A stretch of 64,000 nt of DNA, from NCBI RefSeq assembly GCF_000708045.1, contig NZ_ANIE01000005.1, positions 124,001 to 188,000 of the forward strand, given 5' to 3'. The DNA comes from Marinobacter nitratireducens (GTDB taxonomy: Bacteria > Pseudomonadota > Gammaproteobacteria > Pseudomonadales > Oleiphilaceae). A program made the translations under genes and the position numbers. Shown here one piece after another: positions 9,842 through 18,757 of the stretch (its first letter is position 1; each line of letters opens with the position of its first letter). The notes below the pieces were generated by a model. The model was not told the DNA's origin and ran no database searches. It was given only the letters and a program-made list of their open reading frames with translations.

Positions 9842-9969
9842 TTTTTTCGCGCATAGATACGATTTGTCACTGACATTTGTTCCCAGACGAGCAATCATAT
9901 GCTGAATTGGCAGAATCGATCAGATTCATTGGCCAAAAACGCCAAATTTGAATCATTGGAAAGGACATA

Positions 9970-10752
9970 ATGGTGTCAGTCATCACAGCATTGATGGGGA
10001 GCAAGAGAGCGTCCCTCCTGAAACGCAGCCTGGTCGGTCTGGTGTTGTCAGCCACGGCTGTTACGGCCATGGCGGCAGACCGACTCTATATCTTTACCGA
10101 GAACTACCCGCCTTATAATACATCGCTATCCGGCAAGAACTTCGCCCACAGTGAAGACGATATTTCCGGAATCTGCGGTGATATGGTCAAGGCCATGCTG
10201 GCCCGGGTGGACTACGACTATGTCATGAAAATGCGGGCCTGGAGTTTTGCTTACGACCGTGTCCAGAAAAAGGAAAACCACGGACTGTTCTGCACGGCAC
10301 GCACAGACGAACGGGAAGACCAGTTCCAGTGGGTGGGGCCGCTGGCATCCATCAAGTGGACATTGTTCGCTGCCCCGGGATCAGATATCACGCTGGGCAG
10401 CCTTGACGATGCCAGGGAGCTCAAGATCGCCGGATACAAGGGCGATGTTATGTCGGAGTATCTGGTGGAGCAGGGCTTTGACGTCGTGATGGGCGTTTCC
10501 AGCGATGTGAACACTAACCGACTGAAGCTGGGGCAGGCAGATCTCTGGGTGACCGATGGGCTTGTTGGCCCCATGATGGCGGAAAAGCACGGGATGACCG
10601 GGCTCAAGCCGGTTCTGGTCTTCCGGGAAACGCCCATGTATCTGGCGTTCAGTAAGCAGACCTCCCCGGAGATCGTTCAAGACCTGCAAAAAGCTCTCGA
10701 TGACGCCCGCAGTGCTGGCGATCTGAGCGAGATCGCCGCGCGTTACGAGTGA
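9970..10752 (+). CDS. Periplasmic solute-binding protein, SBP_bac_3 type
   Basis: A 260-residue secreted protein resembling extracellular solute-binding family 3 proteins (amino-acid ABC transporter type). A signal peptide ends near TAMAA (about residue 36). The mature part begins DRLYIFTENYPPYN, typical of this fold, and contains GICGDMVKAML and WVTDGLVGPMM. No permease or ATPase gene is adjacent, so it may be an orphan receptor or work with a distant transporter. Its stop codon directly abuts the stop of the convergent desaturase-like gene (10750-10755). Confidence 0.82.
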   Translation: MVSVITALMGSKRASLLKRSLVGLVLSATAVTAMAADRLYIFTENYPPYNTSLSGKNFAHSEDDISGICGDMVKAMLARVDYDYVMKMRAWSFAYDRVQKKENHGLFCTARTDEREDQFQWVGPLASIKWTLFAAPGSDITLGSLDDARELKIAGYKGDVMSEYLVEQGFDVVMGVSSDVNTNRLKLGQADLWVTDGLVGPMMAEKHGMTGLKPVLVFRETPMYLAFSKQTSPEIVQDLQKALDDARSAGDLSEIAARYE

Positions 10753-11781
10753 TCAGGTGGATGGCCCCGGAGTTGATCCTTCGGGGCTGTCGGGTCGCCT
10801 GAGCCGTCTCGCCAGGTTGGTAAACGGTGTCACAATCAGGCTGTAAACCGTGAGGTAATGTTCGGCATCCCGCTGACCAGTGCCGAATCGTATCGGTTCA
10901 GGCGTGCTGCTTGTCACATAGAGGGTGCCGAACATCCAGTCCCACACCGACAGGTTGGTGCCAAAGTTCTTGTTGAAGTGGCGCTGTGCGTCGCTGTGAT
11001 GGATCTGATGCTGCGCTGGGCTGTTCAGAAAGCGCTCAACCCTCGGGCCGAATGAGAGCCACACATGGCTGTGCCGCAGGTTGGCAGCCAGGCTGTTGAA
11101 GATGAAGGTCAAATAGGTCACGCCAAACAGCGTGTAGCGGCTGATCTCCCCGCCGCAGGCATACCAGAATGTCCCTGCGTAGGCACCGACCACGACCGCA
11201 GTTGCAATTCTCTCCACTATTTTTTCTACAAAGTGAATCCGGCTGGCGGTGGGCGGCACCAGAACCGGTGCCGAATGATGCACCTTGTGGAATTCCCAGA
11301 GCCATTTCGAGTGGAACGCGCGATGAACCCAGTAATGCTTGAAGTCGTAAACCAGGAAAAGGCCGAGGCCATACAGCAGGGACAGAGACAGGTTCTCGCC
11401 AGTTTGGGGGCGGGCACCCCAGAGATTGGTAAAGAACGCGATGTAGTCGCCTGACTGAAGAATATAGGGATCAACCAGGGCAACGACTGGCAACACCAGC
11501 GCAACCTTCAGGACGGCCCGGATCAGGTAGTAGCGATAGTCCAGCAATGCCGAGCGATGTAGATGGACCCGGGAGCCGCCCAGAAACTGCCAGAATGAAC
11601 GGGTGTCTGTTTGCCCTGTGCGTAAGTTGACTCTGAACAGCGCAAAGGCAACCAGGAGGGATATGCCGAGAAACAGGATGCCCAGACGCCCATTCAGATC
11701 GAACAAGCCGAGAAACTGGTGAGTAACCGGTTCGAAAATGTACTGATCGAGGTGTTCGAGAAGCGTCGAAAAAGCGTCCAA
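10753..11781 (-). CDS. Sterol desaturase / fatty acid hydroxylase superfamily protein
   Basis: A 342-residue integral membrane di-iron oxygenase-like protein. The three histidine clusters of the superfamily are visible: HYWVH with RAFH, FHKVHH, and HQIHHSDAQRH near the C-terminus. Several hydrophobic stretches lie before and between them. Family members hydroxylate or desaturate lipid substrates such as sterols, carotenoids or fatty acids using O2; the actual substrate here is unknown. It overlaps nothing and converges with the solute-binding protein gene. Confidence 0.9.
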   Translation of the reverse strand: MDAFSTLLEHLDQYIFEPVTHQFLGLFDLNGRLGILFLGISLLVAFALFRVNLRTGQTDTRSFWQFLGGSRVHLHRSALLDYRYYLIRAVLKVALVLPVVALVDPYILQSGDYIAFFTNLWGARPQTGENLSLSLLYGLGLFLVYDFKHYWVHRAFHSKWLWEFHKVHHSAPVLVPPTASRIHFVEKIVERIATAVVVGAYAGTFWYACGGEISRYTLFGVTYLTFIFNSLAANLRHSHVWLSFGPRVERFLNSPAQHQIHHSDAQRHFNKNFGTNLSVWDWMFGTLYVTSSTPEPIRFGTGQRDAEHYLTVYSLIVTPFTNLARRLRRPDSPEGSTPGPST

Positions 11782-11879
11782 AACGGTCGGCCTTCATTGA
11801 AATCGAGCCGAATTATAGGTGTATTTCTTGATCACTTCAATGAGATCGGTTATCAGCTGCAAATGCGAGTTGTTGGTGA

Positions 11880-12392
11880 TCAAAACCAGAGCCGAATCTC
11901 CGGGCCAGGTCGGTGTCGGTCTATCGTGAATCCGAGGCCTTTGAGCGTATTGAGGAGCGCCTCGGTGTCTTCGACATTGAGGAAACCACCGACAGAAATG
12001 TGTTCGTTGCGGTGATGGAGATAAAGTCTCGCTGGCGCAAACGGGTGTGGTGCCTCGTCAAGTTCCAGGTGAGTCTGATGGCGAGGCAGTGTCCACTGGG
12101 CGTTGCGCCGCTGCCGGCCCTTTTCCAGGCGTATGGTATTGCCTTCCATTGTGAGCACTTCCTTACGCTGGCAGTCCCTGGAGGTTGTGTAGATTCCAGC
12201 CGCGACGGCAATCAATTCGATGCCGGCGAAGGGCAATATGACCCAGGCACCCACCAGGGCCCATCCGGTGGCGATGATGGCAGATAACAGGGTCAACGCC
12301 GCCAGGAACCGGAGATTGCCTCGCCAGCTTAATGAGCGATTGGGTGTCAACAGGAGACGGGTGCCTCCTGGGTGGTGCAGGGCCTGGACCAT
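11880..12392 (-). CDS. DUF2244 family membrane protein
   Basis: A 170-residue protein with two adjacent hydrophobic helices (about residues 28-68: LRFLAALTLLSAIIATGWALV and the following AWVILPFAGIELIAVAAGIY), each written only in part here. A soluble C-terminal region follows, ending GFTIDRHRPGPEIRLWF. The layout and the YTTSRDCQRKEVLTMEGN segment fit DUF2244, often found near cytochrome oxidase genes in other proteobacteria, though none is seen here. Function is unknown. Confidence 0.8.
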   Translation of the reverse strand: MVQALHHPGGTRLLLTPNRSLSWRGNLRFLAALTLLSAIIATGWALVGAWVILPFAGIELIAVAAGIYTTSRDCQRKEVLTMEGNTIRLEKGRQRRNAQWTLPRHQTHLELDEAPHPFAPARLYLHHRNEHISVGGFLNVEDTEALLNTLKGLGFTIDRHRPGPEIRLWF

Positions 12393-12466
12393 GGATCTTC
12401 ACCTCGCCGATTCCATAGGGAATGTACGTGGCCTGTTTAATTATTGATCATAGTCAAGGATGACGC

Positions 12467-13153
12467 TCAGGTCTTGTGGGCATAGCGCCGTTCGGGCCGG
12501 CCAACGGAACCATAGGTCACCTCCGCCGAGAGTTCTCCGGTTCCGACCAGGTATTCCAGGTACCGTCGCGCGGTTGTGCGTGATGCTCCCATTTCAGCGC
12601 CCACTTCTTCTGCGCTCCACTGTCCGCCCCGGGCGGCTACCGCCCGGATTTTGTTCAGGGTCAGGGCGTCGATGCCTTTGGGCAGGCGTTCTTCCTTCGG
12701 CGTCTCGTCTTCACCACTGCTACGGGGGAGCAGAGCGTCCACTTCTTTCTGTGCCAGTTGATGCAGGCCCGACAGGCGGTTCAAGTGGTCACGGTATCGA
12801 CTGATGGCATCCTGCAGACGTTCAAACACCAGAGGCTTGAGGATATAGTCGAATACACCACCACGCAGGGCGCTGCGAAGCGTTTCTACCTCCTTGGCGG
12901 CGGTGATCAGGATGACATCGCTGCTGCTGTCAATCGCCCGAAGTTCCCGTAGCAGATCCAGGCCGTTGCCGTCCGGGAAGTACACATCCAGCAGGATGAG
13001 GTCAGGCGACATCACCTCCACGAGATCCCGGGCATCGGCCATCGTGTGTGCGATGCCGCATAATTCCAAGCCTTCCAGACGCTCCACAAAGCGGCGCTGG
13101 ATCTCAGCAATCTTGCGATCGTCCTCGACGATGAGTATGCGGATGGGTGTCAC
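12467..13153 (-). CDS. Response regulator, CitB/DcuR type
   Basis: A 228-residue regulator for the neighbouring sensor kinase. The receiver domain starts IRILIVEDDRKIAEI, with the phosphoacceptor Asp in LILLDVYFPDGNG and a conserved Lys in YILKPL. The C-terminal part carries a winged helix-turn-helix (WSAEEVGAEMGASRTTARRYLEYL), as in CitB and DcuR. I start it at the GTG of 13153, which overlaps the kinase stop (GTGA), rather than at an upstream ATG that would add 31 unrelated residues. It probably activates the divergent tctCBA operon. Confidence 0.9.
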   Translation of the reverse strand: MTPIRILIVEDDRKIAEIQRRFVERLEGLELCGIAHTMADARDLVEVMSPDLILLDVYFPDGNGLDLLRELRAIDSSSDVILITAAKEVETLRSALRGGVFDYILKPLVFERLQDAISRYRDHLNRLSGLHQLAQKEVDALLPRSSGEDETPKEERLPKGIDALTLNKIRAVAARGGQWSAEEVGAEMGASRTTARRYLEYLVGTGELSAEVTYGSVGRPERRYAHKT

Positions 13154-14811
13154 AGGCTTGTCCTCTCCTCCGGTCGTTTGGGCAGATAGAGGGTGAATCG
13201 ACTGCCTTTTTCGGCCAGATTCTCTACCGTGATGGAGCCGCCCCAACGGTTCAGGAACTGCTGCACCAGGTGCAGGCCGATGCCGTGGTCCTCACCTTTG
13301 CTGCTGACGCCCCGTTCGAAGATTTTTCGCTGGGCTTCCTCGGGAACGCCAGGTCCTTCATCTTCTACCTCAAAGATTAGTTCCTCGCCCAGATCTGTCA
13401 TGGACAGGCGAACCCGGCCTCCCTCGCCGGAGTGAAGGCGCGTTGCCTCCAGCGCATTGTCGATCAGGTTGCCAAGGATACTGACCAGCTGGTCCCGGGG
13501 CAGAAGTTCGGGAATATCGGTCATCCGGCTGTCAGGATCAATGTCCAGACGAAGCCCCATTTCCCGGGCGCGGTTGTACTTGCCCAGCAGGCACCCGGCA
13601 ATCACCGGGTCGGGGACGGCCTCCAGTAGCAGGTGCAAGAGCGCCTGATGGTCGCTCACTTCGCTGCCGATCAGGTTCAGGGCTTCATCGTGGGCGCCAA
13701 TCTGGATCAGCCCTGCAATGGTATGGAGCTTGTTGGAGTACTCGTGGGTCTGGCTGCGCAGAGTGTCGGCGTACTGCTGAATACGGGTGAGGCGTCGACT
13801 GACCTGATCCAGCTCATTACTGAGACGGAAACTGGCCACCACGCCGATGATGTCATTTCCCTGTCGGACCGGTAGTCGGTTGACCACCATCTGGCGGCCT
13901 CTCAACCAGATTTCCCGATCGAAATCCGGTTGCCCCGACTCGAGCACGGACATCAGGCTGCTGTCCGGGAGGATATCCAGAAGTGGGGTGCCCGCCAGTG
14001 ATTCGTCTGGTGACAGGTTGAGAGTTTCGTGGGCGGCGCGGTTTGCGGTGGTGATGATCCCTTCGCGGTTGACCGCAATGATGCCTTCCCGAACCGATTG
14101 CAAGGTTGCGTCCCGTTCCTGGAAAAGACGGGCGATTTCTTCGGGTTCCAGCCCGAAAATGGCACGCTTGAACCGCCCGGCGATAACGATAGCCGAAAGG
14201 ATCGTGAACAGAAGTGCGGCGCCGACAACGCTGTATAGCACAATGTTGTAGCGCTGAATGGTGGTGTCTACCTGATCCAGGCTGTAACCGACGGACACGA
14301 TACCGATAATATCCCCGGAATCCGGGGCTTTCACTGGTGCTTTGCCGCGCATGGATTCACCCAGACTGCCCTTGGCCCGCCCGACGTAAGCATTGCCGTT
14401 GACCAGTGCTTCCCGCCCGTCGTCGCCATCATCATCGGCCATGGAGAAGCCGATGCGTGATGTGTCGGGGTGGGCCAGCCGGATAGCCTCGTGATCACCA
14501 ATAACGATAAACAGTGCTTCGTTGGTGTCCGCCAGGCGTGCGGCCAGCCGGTTCAGGTCCGGAATATCCCGGGAGCGGATGCCATTGATGACGGCCGGGG
14601 TCGCCGCAACGGTTTTCGCCACCATCAATGCTCGCCGGGCGATCTCGTCATAGAGCGAGTCACTCAGGTAATAGCCAGCGAAGCCACCAATGAGGATGGT
14701 TTGGAAGGCGCCGAGAAATCCCAGGGTGAGGATCATTCGGGTTTTGAGTTTTGTCTTACGCAACACGGATCCGGTAAGGCTTATTGTCATTTTCTGATCA
14801 GGGTAATGCAT
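13150..14811 (-). CDS. Sensor histidine kinase, CitA/DcuS type
   Basis: A 553-residue membrane kinase. There are two transmembrane segments (about residues 29-50 and 195-215) with a periplasmic Cache/PASC-like sensor between them. A cytoplasmic PAS domain follows, then the SPOB-type phosphoacceptor box (QTHEYSNKLHTIAGLIQIG) and an HATPase domain (LGNLIDNALEAT, DEGPGVPEE, GIGLHLVQQF). This is the CitA/DcuS branch that senses external carboxylates. Translation is coupled to the response regulator by a 4-nt overlap. The gene is divergent from tctC, so an extracellular tri- or dicarboxylate is the likely ligand. Confidence 0.92.
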   Translation of the reverse strand: MHYPDQKMTISLTGSVLRKTKLKTRMILTLGFLGAFQTILIGGFAGYYLSDSLYDEIARRALMVAKTVAATPAVINGIRSRDIPDLNRLAARLADTNEALFIVIGDHEAIRLAHPDTSRIGFSMADDDGDDGREALVNGNAYVGRAKGSLGESMRGKAPVKAPDSGDIIGIVSVGYSLDQVDTTIQRYNIVLYSVVGAALLFTILSAIVIAGRFKRAIFGLEPEEIARLFQERDATLQSVREGIIAVNREGIITTANRAAHETLNLSPDESLAGTPLLDILPDSSLMSVLESGQPDFDREIWLRGRQMVVNRLPVRQGNDIIGVVASFRLSNELDQVSRRLTRIQQYADTLRSQTHEYSNKLHTIAGLIQIGAHDEALNLIGSEVSDHQALLHLLLEAVPDPVIAGCLLGKYNRAREMGLRLDIDPDSRMTDIPELLPRDQLVSILGNLIDNALEATRLHSGEGGRVRLSMTDLGEELIFEVEDEGPGVPEEAQRKIFERGVSSKGEDHGIGLHLVQQFLNRWGGSITVENLAEKGSRFTLYLPKRPEERTSL

Positions 14812-15003
14812 CCATGGGGCAGATGCCCGTGATCTTTATGAACAAAATGGGTTTTAAAGCCAATAAAGGACTTACGTTCACAAGCTTCATTGTAGCGACT
14901 TGTGCCTATTAACCTGAGTCCATTCGCTCCTCTGGTCTGCCAACGCCAGGGACACGGTCCTGCCTCAGGAGTGATGACAAAAACAAGTTGATGAGGTGCA
15001 ACA
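14812..15003. promoter_or_regulatory. Divergent control region between the sensor kinase and tctC
   Basis: This 192-bp non-coding stretch separates the outward-reading kinase and tctC genes, so it should carry both promoters and the response-regulator sites. It contains an AT-rich core around 14836-14895. A GAGGTG ribosome site lies just before the tctC ATG. I could not pick convincing -35/-10 hexamers. Confidence 0.5.
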
Positions 15004-15981
15004 ATGTTGATGAAACGAACTCTGTCCTTCGTGGCGGCCGCGGCCGTCTCCATGTCTGCCTTTGCCTGGCAGCCTTCCGGTAAAGTCGAATGCCTCGCGC
15101 CTGCAGATCCAGGCGGCGGTTGGGATTTCACCTGTCGCAGTGTTGGCAATGTCATGCAGCAACTCGACCTGGTTGATGGCAGCGTGCAGACCGTGAATAT
15201 GGCGGGCGCCGGTGGCGGCGTCGCGTTTGCCCACACCGTGAGCAAGCGGGCTGAGGATGACAAGTTGCTGGTTGCCGCATCCACTGCGACGACGACCCGT
15301 CTGGCACAAAAACAGTTCCCTGGTATGAATGCCGATATGGTGACCTGGGTTGGTGCTTTGGGTGCTGACTACGGCATCATCGCGGTCGGTAAAGACTCGA
15401 AATACCAGAACCTGAATGAACTGATGGATGCCGTTAAAGCCAATCCAAAATCGGTCAAGTTTGCTGGTGGTAGTGCCCGAGGTGGCTGGGACCACCTGAA
15501 AGTGCTGATCGCTGCCAAAGCAGCGGGTGCTGGAAACCTGCCTCGTATCCCTTACCTGTCATATAACAACGGTGGCGAGGCCATGACTCAGGTAGTCGGT
15601 GGCCAGGTTGATGCCTTCACAGGGGATATTTCCGAAGCAACCGGTTTCATGGAATCGGGTGATCTGCGTGTCATCGCGGTGCTGGCGGACGAGCGACTGC
15701 CAGGAAAGTTTGGTGACCTGCCGACAGCCAAAGAGCAGGGTATTGATGCCGTTGGTCCCAACTGGCGTGGTTTCTATATGCCGAAAGGGGCTGATCAAGA
15801 GGCCAAAGAGTACTGGGTTGATGCTGTCGAGACTCTGTACGCCAGCGATGAGTGGCGCAAAGTCATGCTCAGCAACGGGCTGATTCCGTTCCATCCGCCT
15901 GCGGACGAGTTTGAAGCCTTTGTCCGTAACCAGGTGAAGGACATTGAACAACTGTCTCGCGAAATCGGGCTGCTGAAATGA
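15004..15981 (+). CDS. tctC: Tripartite tricarboxylate transporter substrate-binding protein TctC
   Basis: A 325-residue periplasmic receptor for a tripartite tricarboxylate transporter. A signal peptide cleaves after SAFA (residue 21). The mature protein has the typical Bug/TctC features: VECLAPADPGGGWDFTCR near the N-terminus, NMAGAGGGVAF, and FAGGSARGGWDH. It binds citrate-like or other carboxylic acids and delivers them to TctAB. It is the first gene of tctCBA and overlaps tctB by ATGA. Exact substrate is not readable from sequence. Confidence 0.94.
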   Translation: MLMKRTLSFVAAAAVSMSAFAWQPSGKVECLAPADPGGGWDFTCRSVGNVMQQLDLVDGSVQTVNMAGAGGGVAFAHTVSKRAEDDKLLVAASTATTTRLAQKQFPGMNADMVTWVGALGADYGIIAVGKDSKYQNLNELMDAVKANPKSVKFAGGSARGGWDHLKVLIAAKAAGAGNLPRIPYLSYNNGGEAMTQVVGGQVDAFTGDISEATGFMESGDLRVIAVLADERLPGKFGDLPTAKEQGIDAVGPNWRGFYMPKGADQEAKEYWVDAVETLYASDEWRKVMLSNGLIPFHPPADEFEAFVRNQVKDIEQLSREIGLLK

Positions 15982-16424
15982 CCAGCCTTGGTGATCGTAC
16001 TCTCGGCCTGGGCCTTCTGGTCCTCGCCGTTGCCTATGGCTGGGCCGCCCAACAGTGGCCCGAGCCGTTTGGTGGCGCCGAGGGTGTGGGCCCGGAAACC
16101 TTCCCCACCATTCTTTCTGTGGTTCTGGTGGCCGGAAGTCTCTACCTGATGATCAAGCCCGATCCGGATGCTCAGTGGCCTATGGGCAAATCCGCCCTCG
16201 AACTGTTGATCTCCGTCGTGGTGCTGGTGGTGTACGCCTTCCTGCTGGAGCCCCTCGGATTCATCGTGTCTACAACCCTGGCTGTGGGCGTTCTCAGCTG
16301 GCGAATGGGGGCCGCGCCCAAGCGAGCCTTCATCACCGGGCTCGTCAGTGCGGTTGTGGTGTTTGTCCTCTTTAACTACGGCTTGTCCCTGAGCCTGCCG
16401 GCTGGTCTGCTGGAGGTGCACTGA
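15978..16424 (+). CDS. tctB: Tripartite tricarboxylate transporter small membrane subunit TctB
   Basis: A 148-residue inner-membrane protein with four hydrophobic segments (starting near LGLGLLVLAVAYGWAAQ, then at about residues 35-55, 75-98 and 115-140). It is the normal size and pattern of the TctB subunit. It overlaps tctC by 4 nt and tctA by 1 nt (TGATG), which points to translational coupling. Its role is structural, with TctA forming the transport pore. Confidence 0.93.
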   Translation: MTSLGDRTLGLGLLVLAVAYGWAAQQWPEPFGGAEGVGPETFPTILSVVLVAGSLYLMIKPDPDAQWPMGKSALELLISVVVLVVYAFLLEPLGFIVSTTLAVGVLSWRMGAAPKRAFITGLVSAVVVFVLFNYGLSLSLPAGLLEVH

Positions 16425-17950
16425 TGGAAACGCTTGGATTCCTGATGGACGGGTTTGCGGTGGCCTTTACACCGTACAACCTCATGTTTGCCCTGTTTGG
16501 TGCCTTTGTGGGCACTCTGATCGGCTGTTTGCCGGGACTGGGGCCGGCCAATGGCGTGGCGATCCTGATTCCGCTGGCATTCACGCTCGGTCTGCCTCCG
16601 GAAACCGCGATGATTTTGCTGACGGCAGTGTATGCCGGTGCCATGTACGGTGGCCGTATTTCATCGATTCTGCTGAACATTCCCGGTGACGAGCCGGCCA
16701 TGATGACGTGCCTGGATGGCTATCCCATGGCACGGAACGGTCGCGCAGCCGATGCTCTGGCCGCGTCGGCCATAGCCTCTTTTGCCGGCAGCCTGATCGG
16801 CACCATTGGCCTGATCATGCTTGCTCCGATACTGGCGAAATTTGCCCTGACCTTTGGTCCCGCGGAGTACTTTGCGCTATTCCTGCTGGCGTTCGCCACC
16901 CTGGGTGGTATTACCGGCAAGAATCCGATGAAAACCGTGATCGCGGCAACGCTCGGTATCATGATCTCAACCGTGGGTATTGATATCTCCACCGGCACCC
17001 AGCGTTACACCTTCGGGGTGCTGGAGCTGTATGAAGGCATCGACTTCATTCTGGCCATTGTTGGGCTGTTTGCTATCTCGGAACTGCTGTTTTTCGTAGA
17101 GCACCGGATGGGCGGCGGTCGCGACAAGATGACGGTGGGCAAACTGACACTGACCGCCAAAGAAGTCATTTCCACCCTGCCCACGCAGGTGCGTGGCGGC
17201 GTGCTGGGCTTCATTGCGGGGGTTCTTCCCGGCGCTGGCGCCTCCCTCGGCAGCTTCATCAGCTACACCCTGGAAAAGCAGGTGATCGGCAAGAAAGGCA
17301 AGTTCGGGGAAGGGGATATCCGCGGTGTTGCTGCGCCTGAAGCTGGCAACAACGGCGCCTCCTCGGGTGCCCTGGTGCCGATGCTGACCCTCGGTGTGCC
17401 GGGCAGTGGCACCACTGCGGTACTGCTGGCGATGTTGATCTCCCTGAACATCACCCCGGGGCCGCTGATGTTCACCCAGAACGCGGACATTGTCTGGGGG
17501 GTGATCGCGGCCTTGCTGATCGGCAATGTGTTGCTGCTGGTGCTGAATATTCCGCTGGTCGGATTCTTTGTGAAGCTGCTGTCCGTGCCGCCGATGTTCC
17601 TGTTGCCCATTGTGACCATGGTGGCCTTTGTGGGCATCTACTCCATCAGCCACAGCACATTCGATCTTTACTTCATGGTGGCCTTCGGTGTGGCGGGTTA
17701 TTTCCTGCGTAAGCTGGAGATTCCGCTGGTCCCGATCATTCTTGGTCTTTTGCTGGGTCCGGAAATGGAGAAGAACCTGGGGCACGCACTGGTACTGTCC
17801 GATGGGGACTGGAGCATCCTCTGGTCCAGCTCGCTGTCCATCGGCCTCTGGGTGGTTGCCGGTCTCGGCCTCCTGCTTCCTTACATTGTCGGTCCGATCC
17901 TGCGTCGTCGTATGCACGCTGCGATGAAGGAAACACCTGTAAGCGATTGA
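16424..17950 (+). CDS. tctA: Tripartite tricarboxylate transporter large permease TctA
   Basis: A 508-residue permease with about twelve membrane helices. It has the family motifs GCLPGLGPANGVAILIPL near the N-terminus and VLPGAGASLGSFISY plus EAGNNGASSGALVPML in the middle, which are the two repeated glycine-rich motifs of TctA. It forms the Na+-driven channel that receives substrate from TctC. It is the last gene of the operon and is followed by a strong intrinsic terminator. Confidence 0.96.
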   Translation: METLGFLMDGFAVAFTPYNLMFALFGAFVGTLIGCLPGLGPANGVAILIPLAFTLGLPPETAMILLTAVYAGAMYGGRISSILLNIPGDEPAMMTCLDGYPMARNGRAADALAASAIASFAGSLIGTIGLIMLAPILAKFALTFGPAEYFALFLLAFATLGGITGKNPMKTVIAATLGIMISTVGIDISTGTQRYTFGVLELYEGIDFILAIVGLFAISELLFFVEHRMGGGRDKMTVGKLTLTAKEVISTLPTQVRGGVLGFIAGVLPGAGASLGSFISYTLEKQVIGKKGKFGEGDIRGVAAPEAGNNGASSGALVPMLTLGVPGSGTTAVLLAMLISLNITPGPLMFTQNADIVWGVIAALLIGNVLLLVLNIPLVGFFVKLLSVPPMFLLPIVTMVAFVGIYSISHSTFDLYFMVAFGVAGYFLRKLEIPLVPIILGLLLGPEMEKNLGHALVLSDGDWSILWSSSLSIGLWVVAGLGLLLPYIVGPILRRRMHAAMKETPVSD

Positions 17951-17991
17951 TGATCTTTTCAGCTCCCACTGACTCATCGTTGTCAGTCTTT

Positions 17992-18020
17992 GCACCGGGT
18001 TTTGCCCGGTGCTTTTTTTT
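17992..18020 (+). terminator. Rho-independent terminator of tctCBA
   Basis: GCACCGGG (17992-17999) pairs with CCCGGTGC (18005-18012) around a 5-nt loop, and eight T residues follow (18013-18020). It lies 42 nt after the tctA stop. This is a textbook intrinsic terminator. Confidence 0.93.
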
Positions 18021-18082
18021 GTCTGGCTGATAGACTCTACGCAGTACAACTTCCACCCGAAAACGAAGCAGGGATTTTAAGC

Positions 18083-18754
18083 ATGGACATCATGGTGCTC
18101 GGCGCGACCGGATTGACCGGAAGCCTGGTAGTGAAAGGGCTTCTTGCCAGGCCCGAGGTCAAACGGGTTATTGTACTGTTGCGAACGCCCTTGGATGTAG
18201 AGCACTCAAAACTGGACCAGCGGGTTGTGAACTTTGAAGAGCTGGACCAGTCTCCGGATTTGTTTGCGGTGGATGGACTGGTTTGCTGTCTGGGCACCAC
18301 CATCAAAAAGGCGGGGTCCCAGGAAACCTTTCGCAAGGTGGATTTTGGCTACCCGCTGACGGCAGCGAAACTGGCCAGGGAGCAGGGTGCCCGGTCCATG
18401 ATCCTGATGTCGGCGATTGGTGCCTCTTCGGACTCCACCATCTTCTACAACCGGGTGAAGGGGGAGCTGGAGGACGCCGTTCGGGCCCTGGGGTTCCCCT
18501 ATCTCTCCATCTATCATCCCAGCTTGCTGCTGGGCGACCGGCACGAAAACCGCACTGGCGAGGCGCTCGGGCAGAAGGCTATGCCGCTGGTAAACCGGTT
18601 TCTGGTAGGGCCCCTGGACAAGTACCGCGCGATTGATGCCGAAACGGTGGCCGGGGCAATGGTCAATGAAATTTGCGGACTCGCGTCCGAGACGGCTGCC
18701 GAGCAGGTGCTTCAGATACGCCAGTATCCCGAGATTGTCGCGCTCGCGGAGTAG
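18083..18754 (+). CDS. NAD(P)H-binding SDR-like oxidoreductase
   Basis: A 223-residue protein with an N-terminal Rossmann motif (MDIMVLGATGLTGSLVVKGL). It belongs to the atypical SDR/NmrA-like group close to HTATIP2, with MSAIGASSDSTIFYNRVKGELE and YLSIYHPSLLLGDR as family-like segments. The catalytic YxxxK-like spacing is present as Y-N-R-V-K. I start it at 18083; an earlier in-frame ATG lies inside the tctA terminator and would add 31 unsupported residues. Substrate is unknown. It converges with the LysE gene. Confidence 0.85.
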   Translation: MDIMVLGATGLTGSLVVKGLLARPEVKRVIVLLRTPLDVEHSKLDQRVVNFEELDQSPDLFAVDGLVCCLGTTIKKAGSQETFRKVDFGYPLTAAKLAREQGARSMILMSAIGASSDSTIFYNRVKGELEDAVRALGFPYLSIYHPSLLLGDRHENRTGEALGQKAMPLVNRFLVGPLDKYRAIDAETVAGAMVNEICGLASETAAEQVLQIRQYPEIVALAE

Positions 18755-18757
18755 GGA

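Noticed and set aside
10753-11781. Desaturase-like protein as a carotenoid or sterol pathway gene
   Set aside because: The histidine boxes support the superfamily only; no pathway neighbours are present to name a substrate.
13953-14251. Overlapping frames on both strands inside the sensor kinase gene
   Set aside because: They are shadows of the kinase; only the kinase has domain motifs.
16967-18049. 360-codon minus-strand frame
   Set aside because: Antisense to tctA, rich in His, Gln and Arg as expected for an antisense shadow.
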